Assembly (NCBI GenBank): GCA_004764695.1
Contig: SMSO01000034.1
Location: 79,501 to 143,500 of the forward strand
DNA length: 64,000 nt
DNA from: Schizochytrium sp. TIO01
Taxonomy: Eukaryota; Sar; Bigyra; Thraustochytrida; Thraustochytriidae
Direction of reading: 5' to 3'
Made by a program: the position numbers and the translations under genes. Numbering within the stretch: the first letter of the stretch is position 1; the number at the start of each line of letters is the position of its first letter. The notes beneath the pieces are model-generated. The model saw only the letters and a program-made list of their open reading frames with translations. It did not search any database and was not told where the DNA came from. Positions 10,896 through 23,400 of the stretch are shown here, one piece after another.

Positions 10896-11312
10896 CGAAG
10901 CGTAAACTCTGCTCCGGGGTGCTCCGCTCCCTCCGCCAGGGCTTTGTTGACCGCGCCGTTGATCGCTCCCGAGTCCACAGATCAGCCCTGCTGAAGCCAA
11001 GAACGCCCTCGGTGTTTAGGAAAGAGACTGCTCAACTTTAGAAAAGAAGAAAAGAAAAGAAGAAGAATGGCCATGAGATTGAGATTGTTCTGTCTTTCGC
11101 GCTCTCCCACCCCCTCTTTCTCTCTTTGTTCCAAGGTCCAACTCTGCCGCGCGAGGCACCGCTATAAGCCAGGCCACAGGCCAGAAAGTCCACACCAAAC
11201 TCCAAGGAACCTGCATCACCTGGGAACGAGTCGGGTTCCGAGGCGCGAGGTCCTTGTATCTAGGCAATAGAGGAAGAAAAGAAGAAAGTGCAGCCGTTCT
11301 TCGTGAAGTCTG

Positions 11313-11337
11313 CAAAGCAAAGCAAAGCAAAGCAAAG
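11313..11337 (+). repeat. (CAAAG)5 pentanucleotide repeat
   Basis: Five adjacent CAAAG units, about 520 bases upstream of the IFT70 start. Confidence 0.85.
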
Positions 11338-11857
11338 CCACGAAACAGAGTCACAGACTGCGCAACCCGCCCATAATTGGAAAGCTGCGTGGACTGCGCA
11401 ACTCTTGCAAAACCCAAATTTAAATTATAAAGGGTTGTGCAGACCGCGGCGTAGCTCAACGGTCATTTATACATGCGACATGATAACGAGGCACATTATG
11501 TATATAGGAACGTGGACAGAAAGGCTTCGATTGTTGAGAATGGAAACAGAGGCAATATGACGGTAAAGCTGGGATGCAAGAATTGAACAGCTTGAAAAAA
11601 GTTGCCTGTTAATTTGGCGGTTTAATCTGCTCACTATCTGATTGAGACCAATCGAGCTATACATAAATTAATTGAAAGGAGTGTTTCATCTATTTTAAAG
11701 GACTGCTAAAAAGCGAATCAGAGAACCAAGTGCATTTCTTGCTACTTTATCGGCATCCATAAGGAAGCGAGTAGACGGATAATAACAAACGCAGAGTCAA
11801 AACGTCGGGCGTGCAATTGTCAGAGAGAGCAAGCCCAACAAGCAAACGAGCGCAAGA

Positions 11858-13918
11858 ATGACAACGCTGCATACGTCCAGTGGCCTCGCTACGAGCCATG
11901 GTGGCGGAGGTATGGTATTTGGTAACCAAATCGCCGAAGGTGCTTACACAGAGGTAATCTATGGCCTTATCAAGGAAAGAAAGTATGACGAAGTCATCAA
12001 TAAACTCACGCTTGAGTTACAGAACTTTCCTAGGAGCCGCGCTGCGCTTTCTCTGCTCGCCTACTCGTACTACATGTTGCAGGATTATCCCAACGCAGTA
12101 CGCCTCTATGAGCAGTTGACAAAGTTGCACCCTGACGTTCAAGAGTACCGCATTTATTTCGCTCAATCACTCTACAAAGCCGGTTTGTACCCAGAGGCGA
12201 CACGTGCATGCTTTCAAGTTGACGACCCGCAATATGCGCAGCGTATGGCCATGCTGCAAGCAAGCATCAAGTATCAACAAGACGATTTACGAGCATGCGA
12301 ATCTCTTGCTGACCAGTGCCTTCCTGATGACCCCGAAACTATTGTATGCCATGCCTGTGTAGCGTATAAAGAGGGCAAATACGAGGAAGCACGCGAAAAG
12401 TTTCAAGAGGCCATGAATACGCTTGGCTTTCAGGCCGATCTTGCACATAATATCGCTTTATGCCACTACCAGCAGGGTGAGTTTGGACCCGCACTCAAAC
12501 AGGTTGCAGAAATTATTGAACGTGGCGTTCGCGAGCACCCCGAGCTAGGAGTTGGAAGCAACTCAGAGGGCATCGATGTACGGAGTGTAGGAAACTCCCA
12601 AGTTCTCAAGGAAACCGCTCTTGTTGAGGCATTTAACCTCAAGGCTGCCATTGAATACTCAATGAAGCCCACTGGCAACCTCGACGCTGCACGCGAGGCG
12701 CTTAACGACATGCCCCCAAGAGCTGAAGAGGAACTTGACCCCGTGACTCTCCACAACCAAGCTCTCATGAATATCGACCAGGATTTTGCTACCGGATGCA
12801 GGAAGCTCAACTTCTTGCTTGGAAACCCGCCCCACCCTCCTCAAACATTTGGTAATCTGTTGATTTTGTATTGCAAGTATGCACTCTATGACTTAGCTGC
12901 CGATGTTCTTGCTGAGCACACACATCTTACCTTCAAGAACCTATCGCCAGAACTCTATGAGTTTCTTGATTCCACCATCATGGTAGAAACCTCACCCAAC
13001 GAGGCCTTTCGCAAGTATGATGAACTTGCCAAAAAACACGTCGAGAATCTCCGTAAACTCACCAAAAACATTCAGGACTCGCGGACAAATCGAGATAGCG
13101 ATGCTGTGCGCGATGCCCTTGCCGAATATGACCAAGCCCTCGAGCGCTACATCCCTGTACTCATGGCCCTTGCGCGCATCTACTGGGAGAAGGAGCACTA
13201 TCCAATGGTCGAGAAAATCTTCCGGCAAAGCTCAGAATTCTGCTCGGAGCATCCTGTTTGGAAACTCAACGTAGCTCATGTCTTCTTCATGCAGGGCAAA
13301 TTTAAGCAAGCAATTCACTTCTATGAGCCCATTGTAAAGCCATCCTTTTCCAACACACCTGCTGGAGGTTCTGCAGGCAGCACAAGTAATTCAAGCAACG
13401 GTGGGTCTATTCTTGACGTAACAGCAATTGTCCTCGCTAATCTTTGTGTTGCTTATATTATGACGTCACAAAACGAACGCGCAGAGGACCTTATGCGACG
13501 AATTGAGAAAGAAGAGGAACGCGTTGCAGATGACGACCCTGATAAGCAATGCTTCCATCTTTGCATTGTCAATTTAGTCATTGGTAACTTGTACTGTAGC
13601 AAGGGCAACATGGAATTTGGTATTTCAAGAATCATCAAGAGTCTTGAGCCTTATGACAAAAAACTTGGCACAGATACTTGGTTTTATGCCAAGCGCTGTT
13701 TTCTTGCGCTTGCTGAGAGTCTATCTAAACACATGATGATGCTTCCAGATGCATCGTATCGAGAGATTATTGATTTTCTCGATGCTGCAGATAAACATGG
13801 TAAAAAGGTGCCTACTATCATTGAGTCTGGCCCAGAGGCCAATGTTGACAAAGCTATTCACAATGTCTCCTATGAAGCACGCCTGCTTAAACGAATGTTT
13901 CTTCGTCTACTTGATTAA
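11858..13918 (+). CDS. IFT70: Intraflagellar transport protein 70 (TTC30/DYF-1/Fleer)
   Basis: The 686-residue protein is close in length to TTC30/IFT70 of animals and green algae. It is an all-helical tetratricopeptide superhelix: TPR-like units start near residue 27 (GAYTEVIYGLIKERKYDEVI) and continue almost to the C-terminus (RLLKRMFLRLLD). The family-specific blocks around residues 60-130 (FPRSRAALSLLAYSYYMLQDY, YRIYFAQSLYKAGLYPEATR) and 290-350 (DPVTLHNQALMN, FGNLLILYCKYALYDLAADVL) are plain. IFT70 belongs to the IFT-B core and wraps IFT52, supporting assembly of cilia. A Ser/Gly/Asn-rich loop at about 500-520 looks like a lineage-specific insertion. The ATG at 11858 follows an A-rich leader; the next ATG (residue 19) is also possible. 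The gene implies a flagellated stage such as zoospores. Confidence 0.95.
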   Translation: MTTLHTSSGLATSHGGGGMVFGNQIAEGAYTEVIYGLIKERKYDEVINKLTLELQNFPRSRAALSLLAYSYYMLQDYPNAVRLYEQLTKLHPDVQEYRIYFAQSLYKAGLYPEATRACFQVDDPQYAQRMAMLQASIKYQQDDLRACESLADQCLPDDPETIVCHACVAYKEGKYEEAREKFQEAMNTLGFQADLAHNIALCHYQQGEFGPALKQVAEIIERGVREHPELGVGSNSEGIDVRSVGNSQVLKETALVEAFNLKAAIEYSMKPTGNLDAAREALNDMPPRAEEELDPVTLHNQALMNIDQDFATGCRKLNFLLGNPPHPPQTFGNLLILYCKYALYDLAADVLAEHTHLTFKNLSPELYEFLDSTIMVETSPNEAFRKYDELAKKHVENLRKLTKNIQDSRTNRDSDAVRDALAEYDQALERYIPVLMALARIYWEKEHYPMVEKIFRQSSEFCSEHPVWKLNVAHVFFMQGKFKQAIHFYEPIVKPSFSNTPAGGSAGSTSNSSNGGSILDVTAIVLANLCVAYIMTSQNERAEDLMRRIEKEEERVADDDPDKQCFHLCIVNLVIGNLYCSKGNMEFGISRIIKSLEPYDKKLGTDTWFYAKRCFLALAESLSKHMMMLPDASYREIIDFLDAADKHGKKVPTIIESGPEANVDKAIHNVSYEARLLKRMFLRLLD

Positions 13919-14408
13919 GCCAAGAGCTGCTCAAGCTCTCGTCCAGCTTCAACAGCAGAATTGGAAGATTTTGGTAAGGTGATTGATTGAGACTTAACCA
14001 AGAGAACCTTCCCAGCAAATAGTCTAAGCCACTTCACATCACCACTATTTCCGCTAAGCTAACTAACTCGTTATGAAATCACTAATTTTTTTTGTTTTAG
14101 TCCAAATATATGAGGTTCCAATTTTAAAATAAGCGCAGCTTCTGCATTTTACCAAAAGAGCATAACCCTAGAAGGTAATACTGTTCACACAATCATGTGC
14201 TGCACTACGCGAGCGCCGAGAATATATTTACTCTTTTTCTTTCTTTCTTTTTGAAAGCGAAAAGGCAAAAAAGAAAATATTGTATTATCCAAATTTTAAG
14301 ATTCATTGCGCTCCTCGCAACCTCATGTTTTTAAACCTCCAGTAAAAGTAGATAAGTTGCCTGGGTTAGTTAGAAAACAAACTTAGCTTTCGTTGAGAAC
14401 GACAAGTA
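13919..14408. other. Convergent 3' intergenic region (IFT70 / BLTP1-like)
   Basis: About 490 AT-rich bases. A T-rich tract directly followed by an A-rich tract (about 14231-14280) can fold back on itself and would be T-rich then A-rich on both strands. That would suit 3' ends of both genes, but this is inference. Confidence 0.5.
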
Positions 14409-17400
14409 TTACCTTGGTGGATCTCGATCGCCAAATGCGCGATCCATGCCGCGTAAGCCATCATGGACAACCGCCAAGACTGCTTCTAAATTGTCTGTGA
14501 GCGCAACATGGGTTTTCTCAGGCAGCTTCTCTTTATTCAAGTCAAGCTGTGACATGGCCAAATTCAAGGCAATTGTCGTGGCATCACCGAGAACTGATAC
14601 TTGTGGGTTGAACACAAATGGTTCCCTCTCATTTGTATTTGGCTTGAAAATTCTACGGGGCTCGCTCGTGCTACTACCTGATCCACTGCCTTCTGCACCT
14701 CCAGCACCATCTGTACCACTATTACCTGCTCCCTGGTCTTTTGAACCTGGCATGCTTGCTCCAGTACCATTCATATCTCCATGAACAGTCGGAAAACGCC
14801 CGGTGTGACCTGTCAAGTTTCGCGTACAAGATTGTGCAATTTCTCGTAAATAGGTCAAGTCTCGAATGTCCGTTGTTGTATTTAAAGGACCAGTAAACTC
14901 TGAGTGGAAAACATATTCCATCGACGGTAGTAAGTGGAAGTATTTTTGAGCACCAACAACCTTTTCTCGTACAAGTGAGCGATCAGGTGAAATAAGATTT
15001 TGTATGGTCTCCATACGAATCTTAAGAGGTGGAAGTCCAAAAATACCACGGATTCGCTTACGTCCTTTCTGATGGCGCTTGGTATCAAGACTTGGAAGCG
15101 AGGATGCAGCATCAGTATTTTGAGATCCACCCGGTGACGACGACAGAGTGCCTTTACTAGTATCAGCGTTACCTGCATTGCTGTCAATACCGTTTTGACC
15201 ATCACCCCCATCTGTCGAAGCACGAGACGAACCATCAACACTCTTGTCCCCGTCTCGTCTAGATGTCTCATTGGGGTTTACGGACCCGCCATCTTTGCCA
15301 GATCGTAATGATGTTGAAACGGTGGAAGTCGCTGAATTTGTCGCTCCACTAGTTGCTGTTGGCCTTTGAGCCCATGTCTGGTCAGAACCAAACATCCCCA
15401 CAGTCGTAAGATCAGATTTGACTAGTAGCTTTTGGAATCGTGTCACGTCACATTTACCATGCAACTCAACGACAAGCTCCCGCACCAATGTGTGCCGACG
15501 CTTCTCAATCTCCAAAGAAAACTTTGCAGACCGATCAATTGATATTGCTGCTGCCGCAGACCGCCGCACATCGTTGAGAACACCATGAACAACTGATATA
15601 TCAAAGCGACCAATCTCAAAGTAGATCGTTCCAATTGCCTTTAATGATCGTGTAGTTGCGTTGTCCGCTCCAGATAGCTCTTGTGAGGCATGATTGCGAC
15701 TATCATCATTAGTTGTACCACCACTATCCCGGGACAGATGTCTTCTAGTAGCAAGCCTTCTTGAAGCAGTCTCACTCAAGAACTTAGGGCGAGTGGCTTT
15801 TTTGGCATCAGACACTTGTTCGCGCATTGTATTCATTAGCTTCAATAAAATAGGCACCATCTCACTCGATGCTTGTAAATCAAGCATTGAAGAATATACA
15901 GATACAAGCTGTGTACACACATTATTCTCTGGAATCACCTCAGAAATATACACAGAAAAATCATGTGAATCAAAACTGAACAACATTGTTCTTTGACGTG
16001 TGGCATCATTGCCAAATACCAACGACATTTGAGCACAAAGTTGGTCACGCATACGAAACACACAGTGATTCAAAGCACGTTTTCTCTTCATCCATTGTTG
16101 CCACTCATTGATTGGTGCAGGTCCACTTTCTTGGTATCGCTTAAACTCGTTTGCTGAGATGTAAGATGGGTGGTTCATCAGCTCCTCCAGGGACGGCATA
16201 TTTTGCGAGTCGCGCATCAAATGGACAACCAATCCAGAGTCAAGACGCATGCCGCCTTCAAGACGCCCATCAAACTGCACGATAACAGACCGCATATCAA
16301 GATATAAGTGCGTAGTTTCTACCTCGGTTTCGTTGGCACGTTTTTCAGGTTGAAAATAACGAGTCGCCAGACCAGAAGCTCGGAAACGCATTTTGGAGTG
16401 TAACATGCCTAGATCCACAAGAACTTCAACGCTTGCTACCCGAGCTTGCACCATCATGGTCGCCAGAGGCTTCCGACGCTCTGCAACCAGAGACCCAAGC
16501 ATGAACTCGTCATCCAAATCAATATCTGAGTCAACTTCCTGCGAACCACCCAAGTCATCCGGTAGATCAGACAAACCTCGCCCACCTGCCGAGTCTGCAA
16601 ATAATTGTGAAGAACTGTGCTGGCCCACTAGCTTATAGTCCCCTGGGGCAATTTGGGCGTGCGAATATACAGAAGAACTTGTAATGGAAGGCTCAGAAGC
16701 AGCAAATGCCGCTGTTAGCAGCCCTTCTGCTTCTAACCAATCACGTTGCCAGCCATACTGAACACCAAACAGCTTGTCCATGCTCCACACACTTGCATCC
16801 ACATCAACGCGCTCAATGTCAAAGTATGATACTACAACAGGAAGTTGCATCAGACCATGCGCACGATTTACTTGTGCTTGTAGTGAGTGAACCATTCCCT
16901 TTGAAAAGTGCGATGCACGGTTTATCACAAGCTCAATCGTGGGAACATTCACGCTGACACATTCGAGAACAAATTGGTCAGCCTCTTCATCATCTTCACG
17001 CATTCGCATCATACCACTGCTCCATGATACCTCAACACCTTGCGTGATTACTATTGTCGCATCAACATCATCACCTGTGCTCAAAGCACTAAATTTTGAT
17101 GATGCCTCAAATGGAGAGATGTGAACCAGAACATTCCAGCTCACGTTTGACCGTAGGCTAATTGGCGCTTCTGAAATACCGCCATTCCCTTCACTTTCCT
17201 GATCAGAGATATTTTCATGGAGGTCATCGTGAGCAGCTATATGGCTCATATCAATTGACATGCCATCACCAGTATCCTCGTCAAAATCAGACTCTTTTGA
17301 ATCTTCACCTGCAGGACGATTAAAGCCTGTTGGTGGATACTTTCCTTGACGATAATCATCAAGATGTTTTAGCAAATGTTGCAAAGTAAGCAATAACAAC

Positions 17401-20400
17401 GGCGTTACGGGCATGTCAGGAATATCAACCTCAATCTTGCTGTTGATCTCTGTGACCGGTTCATAGAAGGCACCAACTTCAAGAGATGGTGAACTCACTT
17501 CATCAACTCCATCTAGATGAAAATGTGTAGTAGAGGGTGTTCGACCTCGCATGCCGGCAACATTGTGTGGAACTGATGTACTTGATGAAGCACGCCGACG
17601 AGACCCAGCAGTTTGACTCCGCGCTTGCGTTGTTGGTTCGTCTGCGCTATCACTAGGAGCAAGCCGCGCTGGCCATGGAGTTTCTTCCCAGTCTCTCGAT
17701 ATGAAAGTCGTCAGAGACAGGCTTGGTACTGGGATGCGCTGTTGCAATTGAGGCCGAAGTGGGGTGCCAAAAAGGATACCAGGGCCTTGAAGCACGCGAG
17801 CTGTAATCTCGATCTTCGTTCGATAAGGCTTAATCTTAAACCAGGTTGGGAAAAGACCTTCATCCTCTGGTCCTCCATCGCCTCCAGAGCGCTCCGCAGC
17901 GCGAACCGTACTACTTGCTGCTGTATTGTAATCATGGGGCACAGGGTTGAAATCTGAATGGCTTTTATTTCGTTGGATGGTTGCTTCGTTGCTAGCTTGG
18001 TTGACGCCGACCCAGTGTGTGGCAACGAGTCCTGCGAGAAGGGGCATGTGTCCAACACTCACAAAAATGTCTGGTCCAGATAACGTTGAAGACAGCACAA
18101 GACGAACTTCTGTGCTTTGACTGTTTCCGCCCAATGAGCATGTAATACTACTTAACTTACCACGCAAGGGGCTTGCGTTGTAAACCTGTCGAACGCACTC
18201 TATCGTTGTCATTTTCTGCTCAAGCTTTGGACGATTTGACCTCACAGCAACACCAACTGGAGGAGAAATCAAGCTCTCATCAAAGTTTCCACTGAGTCCT
18301 AAGCAGCTCACAGACTTGTGATCAGATGTCACGCAGATTTTCACCTCTTGGCAAATAATAGTTCCAAGCAGAGAGCTTTCTCGCTGCCTCATCATTGGAG
18401 TTGGCCCAGACCCAGCTTCGGATGTCTGGCTTGACTCCTCAGGCGTATTAAGACTCGCATACAAACGGTGAGAGGACTTTTGAATACGCCTGTGAAGACT
18501 TTCTACAGACTCACCCTCGCTCAGATGATCAAAGAGAGCAGTGATTAGATTGTCCACATATGATCGGCAACGCAACTGCTCCATGAAAATAATGCCTGCT
18601 GCTGGACCTCCACTTGGGCTTTTGAAGGGAAACAATATCATAGTATTGTCAATACCTACATTCACCGCAAGGCGACGCAAGGCTTGCAAATACGTACGTC
18701 GATGAGTCAACTCTGAGCGAATAGGGTCGCGGACATTCTTCCATACAAGCTGAACGTATCGGTCCATTTGCTCGAATTTGTTAGGCATTGCATCTCCAGA
18801 GACTTCAGAACCACGACGAGAGACCTCGCCTCCCACCTTCTCGTTTGCACGCATGTATCGGTACATCCGTAACGCTTGCAGATAATCGTCAGTAAGGATC
18901 TGTCCGGAGTCAATAAAACCTGGTTGGATTTCAACGCGAGTGTTATTAACCGTGACAGTGCACGTCTGATTCCAAGCCGAGCGAGCCACGCTTGCCATAT
19001 CATCATTATGTCCAGCAAAGCGCTGAATTGATGAACGAGGGTCATAGAGGATCTTTAGATCCGTCTTTGCGTCGAAGAGTACGCGATCCTGGCCCCGGCG
19101 CTGCTTCAGGGAGCACTGGAGCCCGCGGAAGTGCACAGTCGCAAACCAAACCATCTCTTTATTCTCTAGTATGAGTGCGTCGGAGACTTCATGTTCGTGC
19201 GGTGTCGCAAAATCTCGAGCTAGGCCTGATTTGACAAGCAATTCGAATTTCCCAGTATTTACATGTGCATAGGGCCGGCGCGCACCCTCTCGGTCATCTT
19301 CATCAGCATGGGCGGTAAGAGAGACACCTCCAAGCATGAAGACAAGCACATATCGCATTGGCCGGAGAGGCTTACTTACTTGATCATAGTGATGTTCTTC
19401 TGGCTCCTCAGTTACAGTGGAAATCATATTCAGTCTTGATCCATTCTTATGTACTTTGCGTCTCCCGCTTCGTGTACTGCCTGACCTTCGCATACGTGTA
19501 TCAACATGAAGTGGTGGACGGCGCCTCATTTTACCGCTAAGATCTCTGAAGTTGTCACCATCATTCTCGACAGATAAGTCATTGTTGGCTAATTTCTCTT
19601 GTGCAGTGGAGGCTTGCTCATGTATTGTAGACTCCAATTTATCGGGGGCGTTATTGTTTGAACGCTTCTCTTCCTTTGTTGCACGGCGTTGCTCCTTTTT
19701 TGACTGTCGGGACTTGCTTGACTTTGCGAAACTGGCGGAGACACGTGAAACGGTAGCAAGAAGCATATTAATCTCGCTTGCAAGACCAGTTTGAAGAATA
19801 AGAAATTGCTCAACAATGTCTGGTGTAAAGCTATTGCAGATTGGTTCTACAACAACTCGGAGGCGCAATACAAGCTCTTGGTCATCTTGTTTTCCTTGTA
19901 GAACACCACCAAGCCCTGGAATCCGTACCTGAGGAAGAGTGCTACCGCTCCGGCGAGATCCAGGTTCAGAGTTGAGACTGACACTCTCCAGGCTGTACGA
20001 TTTACGATGCCGGGGCTTGACATTTCGTGTAGAATCCATAAATCCATAGTCATCCTCCTCGTCGCGTGAATGAGCTGAGTGCAACGGCTCGTGTTGTTCA
20101 CTCGCTTCATCTTCGTCACGGTGGTTGAATGATACAGGTAATCTTCTGTTCGAAGCGGCAAGACATGCATGAATCCACACGCATGGCAAAGACTGTTCAA
20201 AGGAAACCTCTGGTGCAGCACCATGACTACTACCCAGGCTACCTGTCTCAGACGACCCAATAGCACGGCGACGTTTGTCGAATGCCACTTGGCTTCGACT
20301 TAAATGCAGCTGGGTATCCAGTTGTCCATTTGGCAACTTGCGTAAAGTAAGGGTTATGCTTTCCATTTCGTAGGTCATTAGCAGTTTTGAATGAGGTTGG

Positions 20401-23400
20401 AGTAGTGTTGAGAGGTTTCGAATGCGCACTACGACAGAGTAACGCACTTTCACAAGGCCCGAAGCTTCTGCATCTAGAACAGCAGCTTTGTTTGCTAATG
20501 CTTCAATATGTTCTTGAATAGAACGTCGCCTTGCGCGTTTGGCTTTTTTGTCTCTTTTCGAACGCCTGGAAGCGCGGACCTCTGCAGCGATGCGGGACAA
20601 TGGAGACATTGTTGAGGACCTGTATTGTTTCTTTTTCGCCTGGCTATTATGCCCTTTTTGAGACTGCGAAGTATGTGCATTGTTATTCACAGCAAAAGAT
20701 GCTGTTGCTGGTGGCGAGGGTGAGGGCCAAACAGGCTCCATATTTGCAGCAGCGTAAACTTTCCATTTTTCTGCGGCTTCTCTATACGCAAATGCCCATG
20801 CATCAACAAGATCATGCAAACGACGGTGGTCAATCGCATGCAAAGGAACCTTACCAGAGGCCTCGCTCATGGCCCACAATACTTGCACGTCAGTGAGGTG
20901 TTCATCCCCAAGTCCAAGCGTAGCCCTGGAATTTGCGACGGCAAGCATAACGTTTACACAAAGTCCACCCAGCACCCCCTTGATCTCCCAAAGTCGACTG
21001 GCTCGATGCTTGCTGCTTTTAGCCGAAGGCCGCTTCGCACCAACAATTTTGCCAACACATTCCTTTACATCGAGGAGAACAAAATCACGCAAGCGGCCTC
21101 GCAGGCGTCCAGTATCTGCAGCGTTGGAAGATGCAGAATCGCCCATCCCAGAAGGTGGTGGTCCTGATGAATCCTGCGTCTGTCCCTTGTTGTTATTGTT
21201 CGCTGTGCCGTTGGTGTGGCTAGAGTGATCCTCACTGTCAGATTTCCGATCCTCAAGGCGCATAGCCCTCTCAGTGCGCTTCGTTAACAACCCACTGTAA
21301 CGACTCCATCCGAATGTGAAGTCTCTCAATTGGGCAACTGCACGAGTTTCCTCACCATCGTTTGAAACATTTGATTCGTTTCGATTCGGTTCCATTGCAG
21401 AAGATTGTACCTCACAATCTACCTCACCAATAGTTGTTGAAAAGAAGATCGAAATCTGCTCGGTTGTTACAGGTGTCTCTGCATCATTGTCTCCGTCAGG
21501 AGAGGCGTCCGAACGAAATGAATCTTGCGCATCGATTTGCATTTTGCGACTTGATCCGTTCGCTGATGATGAAGTGGGAAGGCCATCAGACTCAACAGTA
21601 TGAAATAAGGAAGTGCGTAGCGGAGACATGATATTCCGTGGAAGATCCATGGACTGTGGTCTGCTTCCATCATATCTACGAGAACGTGTTCCCGGCTGAG
21701 GAGGAACTGCAGGCCCAGTGCTCGCTCCAAAGGTTTCCGTCCGCAGGATTGAAGAAGTATTAGGACTTGTAATTTGTAGGTCTGCACCGTCTCGTCTCTG
21801 AAAACCAGCCATGACAGATCCTCGACGTCTAGAGCCATCATTTGATTTCTTGTCTGGGCCTTCATTCGACACACTTGATGAGTATGGGCGAGTAAACCCT
21901 CCTCGGAAAGACTCCTGACGCTGGTCCGGAAGATCGAGTTCTCCAATGGCATCGGCAAAGCTCCCACCCTGCCCTACAGCAATTCCCACATTGCCCCCTA
22001 CGTTTTTATGCGCACTTTGACGAGCCTGTGCAAACGGGATACTCAGGTCTATTGAACTTGGCAACTGAGTAAAGCGCGACGTGCGAGGTGCTTGGTAGCT
22101 TCCAAAATCAATCGGTTCCGTATACTGCTCAAACTGCGCATCGAAAATCCGATTGTTGAACGGGTTAAGACCATTCACAGGAGCCATGTCTTCGTTGCGA
22201 CGGATGGTGCTGACTTCCTGCTCATGTAAGTGGGCAGCAAGTCTCCTACGATAGTAATAGTCAGAGAGTACAGCTCCGGACTGATGCACTACTGCTTGAA
22301 CCGCACTCACTGCTCTAACGATCTCTGGTGAAATGGACAACCAAGTTCGATCGGTTTTAGCGGTGATGTTAAATTCGATATCATACAGCCAGGGTACTGC
22401 ACCTTCTTCTTTGATCTGCATTTGGCGCTGTGGTCGGCGCATTTTTTTCCGCTGATTCTCAAAAACAATTTTATGCATTGTAACAGAGGTTCCAGCAAAT
22501 GCACAATCCATACTGATATATCTCGCCGGTATCATAACAATAGTATTCCACTCCCGCTTTGGAGAGCTTGCGCTTGGCTGATGTTCTGCATGTTGCTTAG
22601 TCGACTCTCCTAGGCTACCGTTATTTATTGATGAAGTAACATCGAGGTCCCGCGCAACACCAGTGCCAGCATCCTGTGGGACCTGTGCACTCGATGGTGC
22701 AGACCAATGACCTTGCTGAAAAACGCCAGCCATAGACTGTCGTTGAGGCGCAAGCTTTGAGATATAAACCTTCATGTCAATGCCGCGAACAGATACGCTC
22801 AGTTCTAGACCTTCCGGCTTACGGCTAACAGATGCTAGCTTCTGAGGTGCTGCACGTTCTGTGCAACCCTCTAATACCTCGCGGAAAAAGGTGCTTGTCC
22901 CTGGTAAAGCAGCTGCAATACCGTTTTCAAAAAAATCTTCCATGTAGACTCCAACACCCGCCAAAATATCAAGTGGAATTGGGTTCAGATGTGCGTTGCG
23001 GTCAAGTTGGCAATTAGCGATTTCCTGATTAAGATGCTCATACTCTGGAACAAAGCATGCAATTCGTCGAAACAAATCCATAATCAAAACAGAAGTCAAG
23101 TTCACCTCACCGGTGTTATACTGTCTCCACTCCTCCAAAGGGCACGTCTCTACAAGACTTTGCACTTTCTCATGTTCAGTGTGTAAATCTCGTGCATCAA
23201 GACTGTCGAGACGGATCGCCAATTTCAAAACTTGACCTGCAAGTAAAGCCCATTGGTGTTGTCGGCGAAAGTAAATACCGGTGCGAGCTTCGTACAAGCT
23301 CTGCACAGCCTGTACCCATACGTATGCAGTATTGTAGATGGCGTGCACTGCATCACTTGCACACTGCATACGAAGAACATCTAGGTGCATATTAAATGCA

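Larger units (their letters stand above)
9917..11857. other. Divergent intergenic region between Tim21 and IFT70
   Basis: About 1.9 kb separating divergent genes, so it should hold both promoters. It is dominated by simple repeats listed separately (TTACTCTTC array, GAGC/AGGC runs, TTTGAA-rich blocks, CAAAG array). The overlapping open frames of 65-190 codons on both strands are translations of those repeats. Confidence 0.6.

Noticed and set aside
11446-11520. tRNA-like start (GCGGCGTAGCTCAACGGT)
   Set aside because: The A-box-like string is present, but no anticodon arm, T-arm B box or closing acceptor stem follows.
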